Source of the DNA: an uncultured Sphingomonadales bacterium
GTDB taxonomy: Bacteria; Pseudomonadota; Alphaproteobacteria; Sphingomonadales; Sphingomonadaceae
Reading direction: 5' to 3'
NCBI GenBank assembly: GCA_937898525.1
Contig: CALCBC010000012.1
Span: forward strand, 1 to 64,000
Length of the DNA: 64,000 bases
The notes beneath the pieces were generated by a model. That model was not told where the DNA came from. It did not search any database and saw nothing but the letters and a program-made list of their open reading frames with translations. Below, piece after piece: positions 18,096 through 27,100 of the stretch. Made by a program: the position numbers and the translations under genes. Numbering within the stretch: position 1 is the first letter of the stretch; the number at the start of each line of letters is the position of its first letter.

Positions 18096-20072
18096 ATGTC
18101 CGATGACCTGTTCGACAAGCTGCCTCCCGGCGGCGGCGATTACGATGCTTCCGCGATCGAAGTGCTCGAAGGACTGGAGCCGGTGCGGCGCCGGCCGGGC
18201 ATGTACATCGGCGGCACCGACGAGCGGGCGCTGCACCACCTGGCGGCCGAAGTGCTCGACAACGCGATGGACGAGGCGGTCGCCGGCCATGCGACGCGGA
18301 TCGAGGTCGAACTCGGAACCGATAACCGGCTGACGATCACCGACAACGGCCGCGGCATGCCGGTCGACGAGCACCCCAAGTTTCCGGGCAAGTCGTCGCT
18401 CGAGGTGATCCTGACGATGCTCCACTCGGGCGGCAAGTTCTCGGGCAAGGCCTATGCCACCAGCGGCGGCTTGCACGGTGTCGGCGTCAGCGTGGTCAAC
18501 GGGCTCAGCTCCTATGTGCGCGTCGAGGTCGCCCGCAACCGCGAGCTCTACGCGCAGGAGTTCGAGCGCGGGCAGCCGAAAAGCGGGCTGATGCATCTCG
18601 GCGCCGCACCGAACCGTCGCGGCACCTCGGTCACCTTCGTGCCCGACACCGAGATTTTCGGCGAACGCGATTTCAGCCCCAAGCGGCTGTTCAAGCTGGC
18701 CCGCTCGAAGGCCTACCTGTTCGCGGGCGTGGAGATCCGCTGGAAGTGCGCGCCCTCGCTGGCGAGTGAGGAGGTACCCCAGGAAGCGGTGTTCCAGTTC
18801 CCCGGGGGCCTCGCCGACCACTTGCGCGAGCAGGTCGGCGGTCGCGAGTGCGTCACCGCCGAGTTCTTCACCGGGCGGCAGGACTTCCCCGACGAGCAGG
18901 GCCGCGTCGAGTGGGCGATCGCCTGGCCGCTGTGGTCCGATGGAGCCTATTCCTGGTACTGCAACACCGTGCCGACCCCCGACGGCGGCACTCATGAGCA
19001 GGGCCTGCGCGCCGCGCTCGCCAAGGGCATCCGCGCATTCGGCGAACTGGTCGGGCAGAAGAAGGCCAAGGATATCTCGGCAGACGACATCGTCACCGGC
19101 AGCGAGATCATGCTCTCGGTGTTCATCCGCGACCCCCAGTTCCAGAGCCAGACCAAGGACCGGCTGACTTCGCCGGAGGCGGCCCGGCTCGTCGAGAACG
19201 CGGTACGCGACCACTTCGACCACTACCTCGCGGACAACATGGAGCGCGGCCGCGCGCTGCTCGGCGCGGTGATGGAGCGGATGGACGAACGCCTGCGGCG
19301 CAAGGCCGAGCGCGAGATCAAGCGCAAGACCGCGACCAACGCACGCAAGCTGCGCCTGCCCGGCAAGCTGACCGACTGCTCGGGCGAAGGCGATGGCGAG
19401 ACCGAGCTGTTCATCGTCGAGGGCGATTCCGCGGGCGGCAGCGCCAAGCAGGCGCGCGACCGCAAGACCCAGGCGATCCTGCCGATCCGCGGCAAGATCC
19501 TCAACGTCGCTTCGGCCACCGCCGACAAGATCCGCGCCAACAGCGAGATCGCCGACCTGATCCTTGCGCTCGGCTGCGGCACCCGTCGGGAATGCAACCC
19601 GGACCTGCTGCGATATGACCGGATCGTCATCATGACCGACGCCGACGTCGACGGGGCGCACATCGCCACGCTGCTGATGACGTTCTTCTTCCAGGAGATG
19701 GCAGAGGTCGTCAGGAACGGGCACATCTTCCTCGCCCAGCCCCCGCTCTATCGCCTGACCGCGGGCAAGGAGACGCGCTACGCCAAGGACGACGCGCACC
19801 GCGCCGAGCTCGAGGCGACGGTGTTCAAGGGCAAGAAGGTCGAAGTCAGCCGCTTCAAGGGCCTCGGCGAGATGAACCCGCAGCAGCTTCGCGAGACCAC
19901 GATGGATCCCGCGACCCGCTCGCTGATCCGTATCACCCTGCCCCCCGAGCACGAGCAGCGCCACGCGGTGAAGGAACTGGTGGACCAGCTGATGGGCCGC
20001 AATCCTGAGCACCGGTTCAACTTCATCCAGAACCGGGCGGCGGAGATCGATCGGGAAATGATCGACGCTTGA
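18096..20072 (+). CDS. parE: DNA topoisomerase IV subunit B
   Basis: A 658-residue GHKL ATPase subunit. The N-terminal ATPase domain has VLEGLEPVRRRPGMYIGG, EVLDNAMDEAVAG, TITDNGRGMPVD and TSGGLHGVGVSVVNGLS. The TOPRIM domain has LFIVEGDSAGGSAKQ, LPIRGKILNV and IMTDADVDGAHI. The C-terminus has RFKGLGEMNPQQL. Length and the AKQARDRKTQAILPIRGKILN type favour ParE over GyrB. The ATG at 18096 fits the family start; the frame is open upstream. parC and gyrB are not in the window. Confidence 0.95.
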   Translation: MSDDLFDKLPPGGGDYDASAIEVLEGLEPVRRRPGMYIGGTDERALHHLAAEVLDNAMDEAVAGHATRIEVELGTDNRLTITDNGRGMPVDEHPKFPGKSSLEVILTMLHSGGKFSGKAYATSGGLHGVGVSVVNGLSSYVRVEVARNRELYAQEFERGQPKSGLMHLGAAPNRRGTSVTFVPDTEIFGERDFSPKRLFKLARSKAYLFAGVEIRWKCAPSLASEEVPQEAVFQFPGGLADHLREQVGGRECVTAEFFTGRQDFPDEQGRVEWAIAWPLWSDGAYSWYCNTVPTPDGGTHEQGLRAALAKGIRAFGELVGQKKAKDISADDIVTGSEIMLSVFIRDPQFQSQTKDRLTSPEAARLVENAVRDHFDHYLADNMERGRALLGAVMERMDERLRRKAEREIKRKTATNARKLRLPGKLTDCSGEGDGETELFIVEGDSAGGSAKQARDRKTQAILPIRGKILNVASATADKIRANSEIADLILALGCGTRRECNPDLLRYDRIVIMTDADVDGAHIATLLMTFFFQEMAEVVRNGHIFLAQPPLYRLTAGKETRYAKDDAHRAELEATVFKGKKVEVSRFKGLGEMNPQQLRETTMDPATRSLIRITLPPEHEQRHAVKELVDQLMGRNPEHRFNFIQNRAAEIDREMIDA

Positions 20073-20123
20073 CGCGCCCCCCGCCGCTTCTCATCCTTCG
20101 TCAGGACGGCGGGAGAGAAGGCT

Positions 20124-21176
20124 ATGCGATCGACTACGCTTCTGGCGGCAACCTGTCTGGCTCTCGCGTCCGTGCCCGTTGCGGCGGCCGAGGAGATCGA
20201 AGTTCCTCCGGATGCCCCCTTTATTCACGAGCGCACCAGCATCGTGTTCCCGCCACGTCTCGGAGATCTGCATCGCCGCTGGGTCCGTGATTACGGCTCA
20301 GCCCAGTACGATGTCAGTGCGATCTATGAGGCCGCTGACGGAGACACCTTCCTCTCGTTCTATGTCTACCGTGCCGGCCTGCCCGAAGCCTCGCTCTGGT
20401 TCGATCGACTGGCGACGATCATGGCTGAGCGCGAGGGCTTCAGGCCGGCGAGTCACGCTTCGCTGGAGCCCGCCGCGTATCGTCCCGCCGGAAGCGAAGC
20501 ACCCATCGGACTGGCGCTGGCCTATGACATTGCGCCGGGGCAGCCCTACACCGCCACTGGGGCGATCCTGTTCCCTCACGGACCCTGGCTGATCAAGCTG
20601 CGCGCCACATCGTCGAGCAAGAATGCCGATGAGATCGCGCAATTGTTGGCGGAGACCGAGCGGTCGCTGGGCCTACCCCAACCCCAGTACCTGTCGTCGC
20701 CATCATATCGTGTCCAACCCTGCGCCGCGCAGCTCGACGTGGGCGAAACCAATGTTCTGCCTCCCTCGCCCGACGTCCTCAGCAGCTCGCTGATGATGCT
20801 GGAAGTGGGCGAATCAACGGACGCGGAGGGAACGGCGATTCCTCCTGAAGGAGCGCGATGGTGCCGCGACGACGCGGTCGAGGATTTTTACGTCTATCGG
20901 CCCAACGATTCCCCCGATCGGTACGTGATCGCGTTCGGCGACAGCGGGGACGTCCTGCAGGTTGGCATAGTGATACGCGAGATGCCGGACCTCCTGCCGA
21001 CGGACCTGGGAATTCCGATCATCTACTCGGATGCCAACGGCTCTGCGTTGCTCGCGCTGGTCGACCGGCTTCCCGACCCGGTGCGAGCCGTGGAAATTGC
21101 CGAGCAGGCCGCGATCCTCGGAACCAGCGACCGCAATGGCAACGTCGAGATCACGGTCAGTGAGCCCACCGAATAG
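20124..21176 (+). CDS. Secreted protein of unknown function
   Basis: A 350-residue protein with a clear signal peptide (LLAATCLALASVPVAAA, cleavage near residue 22) and a GGGAGAGAAG ribosome binding site. No family is recognised. The mature part is acidic, mixed alpha/beta by composition, and contains two cysteines (PCAAQ and WCRDD) that could form a disulfide. An FLSFYVYRAG motif in the N-terminal half is echoed by DFYVYRPND in the C-terminal half, hinting at an internal duplication. Its GC content is lower than its neighbours', suggesting acquisition. It lies just downstream of parE. Confidence 0.7.
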   Translation: MRSTTLLAATCLALASVPVAAAEEIEVPPDAPFIHERTSIVFPPRLGDLHRRWVRDYGSAQYDVSAIYEAADGDTFLSFYVYRAGLPEASLWFDRLATIMAEREGFRPASHASLEPAAYRPAGSEAPIGLALAYDIAPGQPYTATGAILFPHGPWLIKLRATSSSKNADEIAQLLAETERSLGLPQPQYLSSPSYRVQPCAAQLDVGETNVLPPSPDVLSSSLMMLEVGESTDAEGTAIPPEGARWCRDDAVEDFYVYRPNDSPDRYVIAFGDSGDVLQVGIVIREMPDLLPTDLGIPIIYSDANGSALLALVDRLPDPVRAVEIAEQAAILGTSDRNGNVEITVSEPTE

Positions 21177-21187
21177 CAGTTCGGGCT

Positions 21188-21565
21188 TCAGGCCCGCACC
21201 GCCCCTGCCACGCTGACGGGTGGCGCCGCCTTCACCACCCGCTGTACGCGGAACCCGATGGGCTCAAGCGAGGTGGCCTATTCGCTGGGGGTGCGCTCCT
21301 CACCTCTGGGGACCAGCTGCATCATCATATCGAGCATCCTGCCCATGTGCGGCTCGTCGCCATCGGGTTTCGTTGCCTCGCGAACGTGCTGCAAGTTCGT
21401 CACGTTCTCGCCGTCGTCCCGGTCGTGGATGATGTGGCTCAGGAGGCCGCCATCGTGGCCCTCGGGCACGCGCTCGAAGAAGTTGCCGCTTCGATCGTCA
21501 CGCGGTCGGCCACGCCGAAGCTGTCGAGCGCTTCCTCGCTCGTTGCGTCACCCCTTGCCTCCCCG
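21188..21565 (-). pseudogene. Decayed O-methyltransferase (Methyltransf_2 type), C-terminal remnant
   Basis: The minus-strand translation is recognisably the catalytic domain of a SAM-dependent O-methyltransferase. One frame gives FGVADRVTIEA. After a frameshift near 21490 the next gives NFFERVPEG, LLSHIIHDRDD, LQHVREATKPDG, PHMGRMLDMMM and RGEERTPSE. A TAG follows at 21278-21280, where the family usually has an aromatic residue. The same frame then continues as ATSLEPIGFRVQRVVKAAPP to a TGA at 21188. The strand after KPGG (normally GRLLVIE) is missing, and no N-terminal dimerisation domain is present. It accounts for most of the otherwise gene-free 21.2-21.6 kb stretch. Confidence 0.75.
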
Positions 21566-21627
21566 GGCTGACTTTCCGACAAAGACTAGCCGGGCGCGCG
21601 TGCTTGTCGCGCGGCGGTGGCGTGAGG

Positions 21628-23031
21628 TCAGATCTGGTAGCCGACCTCGAACAATCCCCACTTCCTCCCGCGAAAGCGCAACGGCACGAAGACGCTCCGC
21701 AGGGCGCGAAAGCGCCCTTCCCCGAGGTCCTGGCGATAGGCGAACAGGAAGAACGCGTCGTCGCCGTCGAGCGCGCGGCGAGTCTGGCTGTCCATGAAGA
21801 TCTGTCGGTTGCGAGCGAACTCGAGGTTGCGCAACCGCTGCCCCGGAAGCTGCCCCTGGCTGCGCTCGGTAATGTGCGTAGGAAGGTAGCCGTTCATGTC
21901 GATCAGGCAGCAGCCGACGACGGCACGGTGCTGGTGTGTGTAGCGATCGAGGATCGGGCGGATGTGACGGTCAGCGAAATCGGCGAAGTCGTTGTCGTAC
22001 TGAACCGGGTCGGTCTCGGGACGAGGGCGGTAGTCCGTGTCGAACAGCGCGTCCTCGGTGAGAGTCCCATCGTCGAGATGACGTTCGATCAGGCCGGCGA
22101 TTTCGCTAACGCCTTCCATCGCAAGGTCGATGAAGGGCGTGTTCCGGGTCCGCACGCCACCGTGGGCCACTTGATTGAGCATGTCGTTGGCGCGCGTCTC
22201 TAGCCGATCGAGCTGCTCCCGCGCCTCCTCGGCGCGGCGCGCGCTCTCGGCAGCGACCTGTGCGAACTCGGCGAGCCCGTCATCGACCTGACGCACGCTG
22301 GTCTCGGCCCGTTCGTTACAGTCGGCGATCGCCCGCGAGCGGTCGTGGAACTGCTGCACCAGCGCGGCCATGTCGCTCAGCGACGTGCGCAGCGCGTCGA
22401 TGTGCCGGGTGGATTCGCGGCCGCGGGCGATGTTGGTCTTGAGCGACTCGATCAGCGAACCGGCGGTGGCCTGCAAGCGGGCGATGTTGCGGCCGACCTC
22501 GCTGGAGGATTCGGCTGCGGTCGCCGCAAGCCGGCGAATCTCGGTCGCAAGCACTTCGAACGGCGCTGTCGCCGCACCGCCCCGAGCCGCCTCGATGCGG
22601 GTGTTGAAACTCAGCATATGCGTATGCTCGGCGATCTCGGAGAGCTTGGACGAGACACCGCCGATCTCGTCGAGCGTCTCGAGGAAGCCGTGCAACTGGC
22701 CGTCGAGCTCTGTGACGTCGGAGACCAGCCTCGAGACCTCATCGAGCGACCGTTCGGCGACGTGATGCCCGCGCTCGAGCACGATCTGCGCGGCTTCGGA
22801 AGTCTGCAGCAGTTCGAACGTCGCCTCGCGCCGCTCCGCCCGGCTCCGGCTGAGCGCTTCCATGGCATCGAACAGCTGATCCAACCGCTCTGCCTCGGCC
22901 GAAATCTGGCGGTTGAGCCTGCCGACGAGGCCACCTGTATCGCTGCACTGAACCGCAATGTCACCTGCCTGCTCCCCGAGGCGGGCCAGCAGTTCGCCGA
23001 GGTCGGTATTGAGCGGAACGATCATGTCCAT
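21628..23031 (-). CDS. Soluble methyl-accepting chemotaxis protein-like receptor 1
   Basis: A 467-residue protein without transmembrane segments. The N-terminal 300 residues are coiled coil, containing a receptor signalling hairpin tip in diverged form (SEIAEHTHMLSFNTRIEAARGG). The C-terminal 150 residues form a domain shared with the next gene: RPILDRYTHQ, MNGYLPTHITERSQG, a RNRQIF segment, and an end reading VFVPLRFRGRKWGLFEVGYQI. This resembles the C-terminal sensory region of some cytoplasmic receptors (S-x-P-I-x-V-x-G-R-x-W-G-x-x-x-x-Y). The ATG at 23031 is preferred over an upstream GTG. The tip divergence (Thr-Arg for Ala-Ala, no GRGF) suggests altered CheA/CheW coupling. Confidence 0.8.
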   Translation of the reverse strand: MDMIVPLNTDLGELLARLGEQAGDIAVQCSDTGGLVGRLNRQISAEAERLDQLFDAMEALSRSRAERREATFELLQTSEAAQIVLERGHHVAERSLDEVSRLVSDVTELDGQLHGFLETLDEIGGVSSKLSEIAEHTHMLSFNTRIEAARGGAATAPFEVLATEIRRLAATAAESSSEVGRNIARLQATAGSLIESLKTNIARGRESTRHIDALRTSLSDMAALVQQFHDRSRAIADCNERAETSVRQVDDGLAEFAQVAAESARRAEEAREQLDRLETRANDMLNQVAHGGVRTRNTPFIDLAMEGVSEIAGLIERHLDDGTLTEDALFDTDYRPRPETDPVQYDNDFADFADRHIRPILDRYTHQHRAVVGCCLIDMNGYLPTHITERSQGQLPGQRLRNLEFARNRQIFMDSQTRRALDGDDAFFLFAYRQDLGEGRFRALRSVFVPLRFRGRKWGLFEVGYQI

Positions 23032-23138
23032 CGGCCGTGAGGATGTCGCGCTGCACCATGAAATGCAACCGAATTGTTGCACTGCAATATGAGCGCTGCC
23101 AGACCAGCTTCAGGCTCCGTCACCCAGACCAAGGCCGC

Positions 23139-24536
23139 TCAGAACGCGTAGGAAATCTCGTAGTCACCCCATCGGCGGCCGTTGATCACGATGGGGACGC
23201 TAGCCAGCCGCACGACGCGATAGTTCTTGCCGTCGCCCTCGTAGCGATAGACGGCCATAGAGAACGGGGCATTGCCCGCCTTGATGCGCTTGTCGATCGC
23301 GTTGAAGATCATCCGTCCGTTGCGGCAGAATTGCAGGTCGTGCTCGTAGTCGCCGGTAGGCTGACGCGAACGGTCGGTAAGGTGGGTCGGCAGGAAGCCG
23401 TTGCGATCGTCGCATACGGTCGCGACGATGTTCGGATCCGACGCCTTGACCCGGTCAAGGACCGGACGCCAGTGCTTGTCGGCCCAGTCGCAGAAGCTGT
23501 TGCGGTAGAGCTGAGGATTGGTCCCCGGCACCTCGACATAACGGTCGTCGAACAGCTGCTCTTCGGTCAGACTGCCGTCCTCCAGAGCCGCCAGGGCGAG
23601 TGCGATGACCTCGTCGCGCGCCTCGCGGGCCTTGTCGACCATTGCCATGTCGCGCGGCGCGAGGCCGGCGCGGACCAACTGGTCGAACATAAGGCTGGCC
23701 ATTTCCTCGAGCTCGGCCATTCGCGCCTGAGCCTGGCCAAGCTTGCCCTCGTTGTCCCGCGCCGCCTCGTTGAACGAAGCGAGCACTCGCTGCAGCTTGT
23801 CGACATGGCCGCTGATCGAATTGGTCGCCTGGGCTATCTGGTCGTTCTGCCGGTCGACCTCGTTGACCATCTCGCCGACCTCGACCAGCGTGTCCTCGAT
23901 CCGGGACACCGAGGTGCGCGCTTCGTCCCGGACCCTGGCGCCCTTCTCGATCTCGGCAACAACTCGCTCGACCTCGCTGCCGAGCGTGTCGATCGTGCGG
24001 GTGATCTCGTCGGTCGCCTTGCGGGTCTTGCCCGCAAGACTCTTCACTTCGTTGGCGACCACGGCAAAGCCACGACCCGCCTCGCCTGCGCGTGCGGCTT
24101 CGATCGCGGCGTTGAGCGAGAGAATGTTGGTGGTTTCAGCGATCTGGTCGATGTCGCGCGAGCACTGCCTGACCTGGCTCATCGCCGCCGCGAACCCGGT
24201 GACATGGTGGGTCAGGGTGTCGACAAGCGCCAGCAGGTTGCCGATTTCGGCCAACGAATTGCGGATGTGGGCCGTGCCCTCGCTCAGCTGGTCGATGGCG
24301 CGCTGGGAGAGCAGGCGTGACTCGTCGCAGGCCTGCGCGACCCGGTCCTGATCCTCGTTGAGGGTGGCGACGGTGCCGAGCAGCGCGGCGTGTTCTGCGC
24401 GAAGCTTCTCCGACGACGCCAGTACCGACTGGACAAGCCCCGAGACGTCGGAACAGCCGAGCGTAACCTCGCTGCAGCTTGCGGAAACGCCGTCAGCCGC
24501 GTCTGCGGCCGACGCATCGATCACCTGGTGCAACAT
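23139..24536 (-). CDS. Soluble methyl-accepting chemotaxis protein-like receptor 2
   Basis: A 465-residue cytoplasmic chemoreceptor-like protein. It has a canonical signalling tip (IAETTNILSLNAAIEAARAGEAGRGFAVVANEVKSLAG, seen over about residues 133-170) flanked by coiled coil. Its C-terminal domain is homologous to that of receptor 1: WRPVLDRVKAS, RNGFLPTHLTDRS, CRNGRMIFN and SVPIVINGRRWGDYEISYAF. There is no transmembrane helix, HAMP or periplasmic domain. It lies upstream of receptor 1 on the same strand, about 110 bp away. The pair is a tandem duplication with an asymmetric tip. No che genes are in the window. Confidence 0.85.
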   Translation of the reverse strand: MLHQVIDASAADAADGVSASCSEVTLGCSDVSGLVQSVLASSEKLRAEHAALLGTVATLNEDQDRVAQACDESRLLSQRAIDQLSEGTAHIRNSLAEIGNLLALVDTLTHHVTGFAAAMSQVRQCSRDIDQIAETTNILSLNAAIEAARAGEAGRGFAVVANEVKSLAGKTRKATDEITRTIDTLGSEVERVVAEIEKGARVRDEARTSVSRIEDTLVEVGEMVNEVDRQNDQIAQATNSISGHVDKLQRVLASFNEAARDNEGKLGQAQARMAELEEMASLMFDQLVRAGLAPRDMAMVDKAREARDEVIALALAALEDGSLTEEQLFDDRYVEVPGTNPQLYRNSFCDWADKHWRPVLDRVKASDPNIVATVCDDRNGFLPTHLTDRSRQPTGDYEHDLQFCRNGRMIFNAIDKRIKAGNAPFSMAVYRYEGDGKNYRVVRLASVPIVINGRRWGDYEISYAF

Positions 24537-24632
24537 GGGGTTATGCTCTCCCGACCCGTGCTGTGCGGGAGCGGTACCATGAGATGGTTATCGGCCTGTT
24601 AAGCAGAACCCGAGCTGATGCGAAGTCGGCTG

Positions 24633-25388
24633 CTAATCGGCTTTCGGCGGTCCGAGTTGCTCACGGGGTACCGTGGCAAACATTTCCTTAACCCTGGGCC
24701 GCTCGTTGATCTGTTCGATCCAGCGGACGAGGTGCGGCGTGTCGTCCTTGTTGACCAGCTCGGCGAAACCCTTCTCCATCCCGTTGGCGATGGCGAAGTT
24801 GCAGATGTCGGCCAGCGAATACATCCCGCCGGCGAGCCATTCGTGATCGGCGAGGTGGTCGTCGAGCCGCCTTACGGAGACACCGATCTTGCGCATCTCC
24901 TCGTCGAGCAGGTCCTGCGGGAATCCCTCGCGCGCGCGGCGCCATTTCACCTGCTGCTCTGGGATCGGGATCTTCTTGAGATGCTCCTCGAACTCCTCGT
25001 CCGACAGCGCCTTGGCCATGTGGCTCACGCCGCGGTGCCACCCGATCGTCGAGACGCACCAGCAGAAGTACTCGTCGACCCACTTGGTCCAGACGCGCAT
25101 TTGCGCGCGGTCCCACGGATCGTCGGGCCGCAACTTCAATTCGGTCGGATGGGCGTCCTCGAGGTATTCGCAGATCACGGTGCTCTCGGTGACGATGCGC
25201 CCGCCGTCGTCGAGCGCGGGAACCTGGCCGCGCGGGTTGATGGCCTTGTACCAGTCGCTGTGGTGCTCGAACTTCGAGGGTTCGAGACGGTGGACCGTGA
25301 AATCCCGGCCGAACTCGAACTTCTCGAACAGCGTCAGCATCGGCTTCAGCGAGTTGGCCATGGGGCCGAAGCTGTAGAGGGTAAGCAT
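24633..25388 (-). CDS. LigF-like glutathione S-transferase
   Basis: A 251-residue GST. The thioredoxin-fold domain has LYSFGPMANSLKPMLTLFEK, INPRGQVPALDDGG and the glutathione-contact ESTVICEYLED. The all-alpha domain has RVWTKWVDEYFCWCVSTIGW, IPIPEQQVKWRRAREGFP and YSLADICNFAIANGMEKG. From memory these blocks closely match LigF, the beta-etherase that cleaves lignin aryl ether bonds in Sphingobium SYK-6, including unusual ones such as EYFCWCVSTIGW. No other lig genes (ligD, ligE, ligG) are nearby, so etherase activity is inferred, not shown. Confidence 0.8.
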   Translation of the reverse strand: MLTLYSFGPMANSLKPMLTLFEKFEFGRDFTVHRLEPSKFEHHSDWYKAINPRGQVPALDDGGRIVTESTVICEYLEDAHPTELKLRPDDPWDRAQMRVWTKWVDEYFCWCVSTIGWHRGVSHMAKALSDEEFEEHLKKIPIPEQQVKWRRAREGFPQDLLDEEMRKIGVSVRRLDDHLADHEWLAGGMYSLADICNFAIANGMEKGFAELVNKDDTPHLVRWIEQINERPRVKEMFATVPREQLGPPKAD

Positions 25389-25552
25389 GCGTCTCTCCCG
25401 GATCCCTGCGCGCGTCTAGCGACCCGGCGTGCTACGGGGCAAGCGCGAATGCGGCACCAGGCGCAGGGCCCTGGCGCACTCCCCGGCCGCCGCGTCCGCG
25501 GGTTTGCTCGTGCGTCCGTCGATGATATGATTTCCGCGAATGGGAGAGTCCG

Positions 25553-25897
25553 ATGCGGATCGCCTTGTCGCTGATCGCCCTGACACTCGCTACCGGCGCG
25601 CTGGCCGAATCTGCCTCCGCGCCGTCTGCCGTCCCGCCGGAGCCGGTGCCCGGCACTCAGTCTGCCGCGACTGACTCGGAGGTCGCTTGCCGCGACCGCA
25701 TCCAAATGGTCCGTCAGCATCGGGGCCTCCCGAAGCTCCAGCGGGACACTGCTTCGCCAGACGAGCCGCTGCTGATCGCTGCGGTGGATCACCGGATCGG
25801 CGGCTGCTCGGTCATGGTGATGCGCAACGACACGGCCGACGTCCGCCCGCTTCCTCGCCCCGGCGAGGCGAAGTTGCGCCGCCTTCCCGGCGGTTAG
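25553..25897 (+). CDS. Small secreted protein of unknown function
   Basis: A 114-residue protein with a signal peptide (LSLIALTLATGALA). A Pro/Ser-rich stretch and a compact region with two cysteines (VACRDR and GGCSVMVM) follow. No family is recognised; the ACRDRIQM-to-HRIGGCSVMVM spacing could be a disulfide-stabilised fold seen in small sphingomonad secreted proteins. A GGGAGAG site precedes the ATG. It converges on the NamZ-like gene, ending 3 bp before it. Confidence 0.6.
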   Translation: MRIALSLIALTLATGALAESASAPSAVPPEPVPGTQSAATDSEVACRDRIQMVRQHRGLPKLQRDTASPDEPLLIAAVDHRIGGCSVMVMRNDTADVRPLPRPGEAKLRRLPGG

Positions 25898-25900
25898 CCG

Positions 25901-27100
25901 TCAGTAGCGCAACAGGTCCGCCGTTTCCTCGCGCCAGCGCGCTTCGTCCGGTGCGGCCACAGCCTCAAGATCGCCTGGTCCGGCGGCCGGATCGTCGACC
26001 CATTCGCGCAGCCCCGGTCCGCCGTTGATCACGTCGATCGCCAACCGGTCGAACTCGTACTCGTAGGCGAAATCGCGCCAGAGCGGATAGTCGGGGCGAA
26101 GCGTCCGGATTGCCTTGAAGGTCAGCGCTTGAAGGCGCCACGGCCGGAAAGCCTCGTGGCGGTAGAACGGCCCTTCGGCGTGGACCATGAGGCCGTTGCA
26201 CAGCTCGCCGGCGTGCTTGTGAAACGTCGGTGTGAACCAGCATTCGCGCAGGGCGCACCCTTCGAGCCACTCGGGAGCCAGCCGGGTCATTTCCGCGAGA
26301 ACCGCCTTGGCGTCGAGGTCGGGAGCACCGAACAGCACCTCGAGCGGGCGAGTAGTGCCCCTGCCCTCGCTCAGCGTCGCGCCTTCGAGCATGACGGTTC
26401 CCGCGTAGGCACGCGCCATGTTGAGGCTCGCTGCGTTCGGGCTCGGATTGATCCAGATGCGGCTCTCCGGCCAGCCGTAGCCGGGGCCGGCCTCGGGCAG
26501 CCAGTCGTGCATCTCGATGACGCGGTAGTCGAGGTCGAGACCGAAGTGGCGGACGAACCACGCGCCCATCTCGCCCATCGTCAGTCCGTGCCGCATCGGC
26601 ATCGGCCCGGCGCCGACGAAGCTTTCCTGACCGGGTTGCAGCAGGGTCCCCTCGACCGGACGCCCGGCCGGATTGGGACGGTCGAGCACCCACACGCGCT
26701 TTCCGTGCTTCGCCGCCTCCTCGAGCAGGTACAGCAGGGTGGTGCAGAAGGTGTAGATGCGGCAGCCGAGGTCCTGAAGGTCGAACAGGAACACGTCGGC
26801 CGCGTCGATCATCTGCTCGGTCGGCCGACGCACCTCGCCGTAGAGGCTGAACAGCGGGATACCGTAGCGCGGATCGACCTCGTCCGCGGTCTCGATCATG
26901 TTGTCCTGCTTGTCGCCCTTGATCCCGTGCTGCGGCCCGAAAGCGGCCGTGACGTCGATCCCCGCAGCGATCAGCGCGTCGAGCGAATGCGTGAGGTCGA
27001 GCGTCACCGAGGCGGGATGCGCGACCAGCGCCACGCGCTGGCCCTCGAGCGGCCTCCTGAGGTCGGGCTCGGCAAGCAGCCGGTCGATGCCGAATTTCAT
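25901..27100 (-). CDS. DUF1343 protein, exo-beta-N-acetylmuramidase NamZ-like
   Basis: A 399-residue protein of the DUF1343 family (GH171), whose characterised member NamZ releases N-acetylmuramic acid from peptidoglycan fragments. Signatures are GQRVALVAHPASV, FGPQHGIKGDKQDNM, IPLFSLYGEVRRPTEQM, FDLQDLGCRIYTFCTTLLYLLEE (over about residues 116-140), VLDRPNPAGRP and MRHGLTMGEMG. No signal peptide is seen from the ATG at 27100, suggesting action on recycled cell-wall sugars in the cytoplasm. It overlaps the DOMON-like gene upstream by 4 nt. Confidence 0.88.
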   Translation of the reverse strand: MKFGIDRLLAEPDLRRPLEGQRVALVAHPASVTLDLTHSLDALIAAGIDVTAAFGPQHGIKGDKQDNMIETADEVDPRYGIPLFSLYGEVRRPTEQMIDAADVFLFDLQDLGCRIYTFCTTLLYLLEEAAKHGKRVWVLDRPNPAGRPVEGTLLQPGQESFVGAGPMPMRHGLTMGEMGAWFVRHFGLDLDYRVIEMHDWLPEAGPGYGWPESRIWINPSPNAASLNMARAYAGTVMLEGATLSEGRGTTRPLEVLFGAPDLDAKAVLAEMTRLAPEWLEGCALRECWFTPTFHKHAGELCNGLMVHAEGPFYRHEAFRPWRLQALTFKAIRTLRPDYPLWRDFAYEYEFDRLAIDVINGGPGLREWVDDPAAGPGDLEAVAAPDEARWREETADLLRY

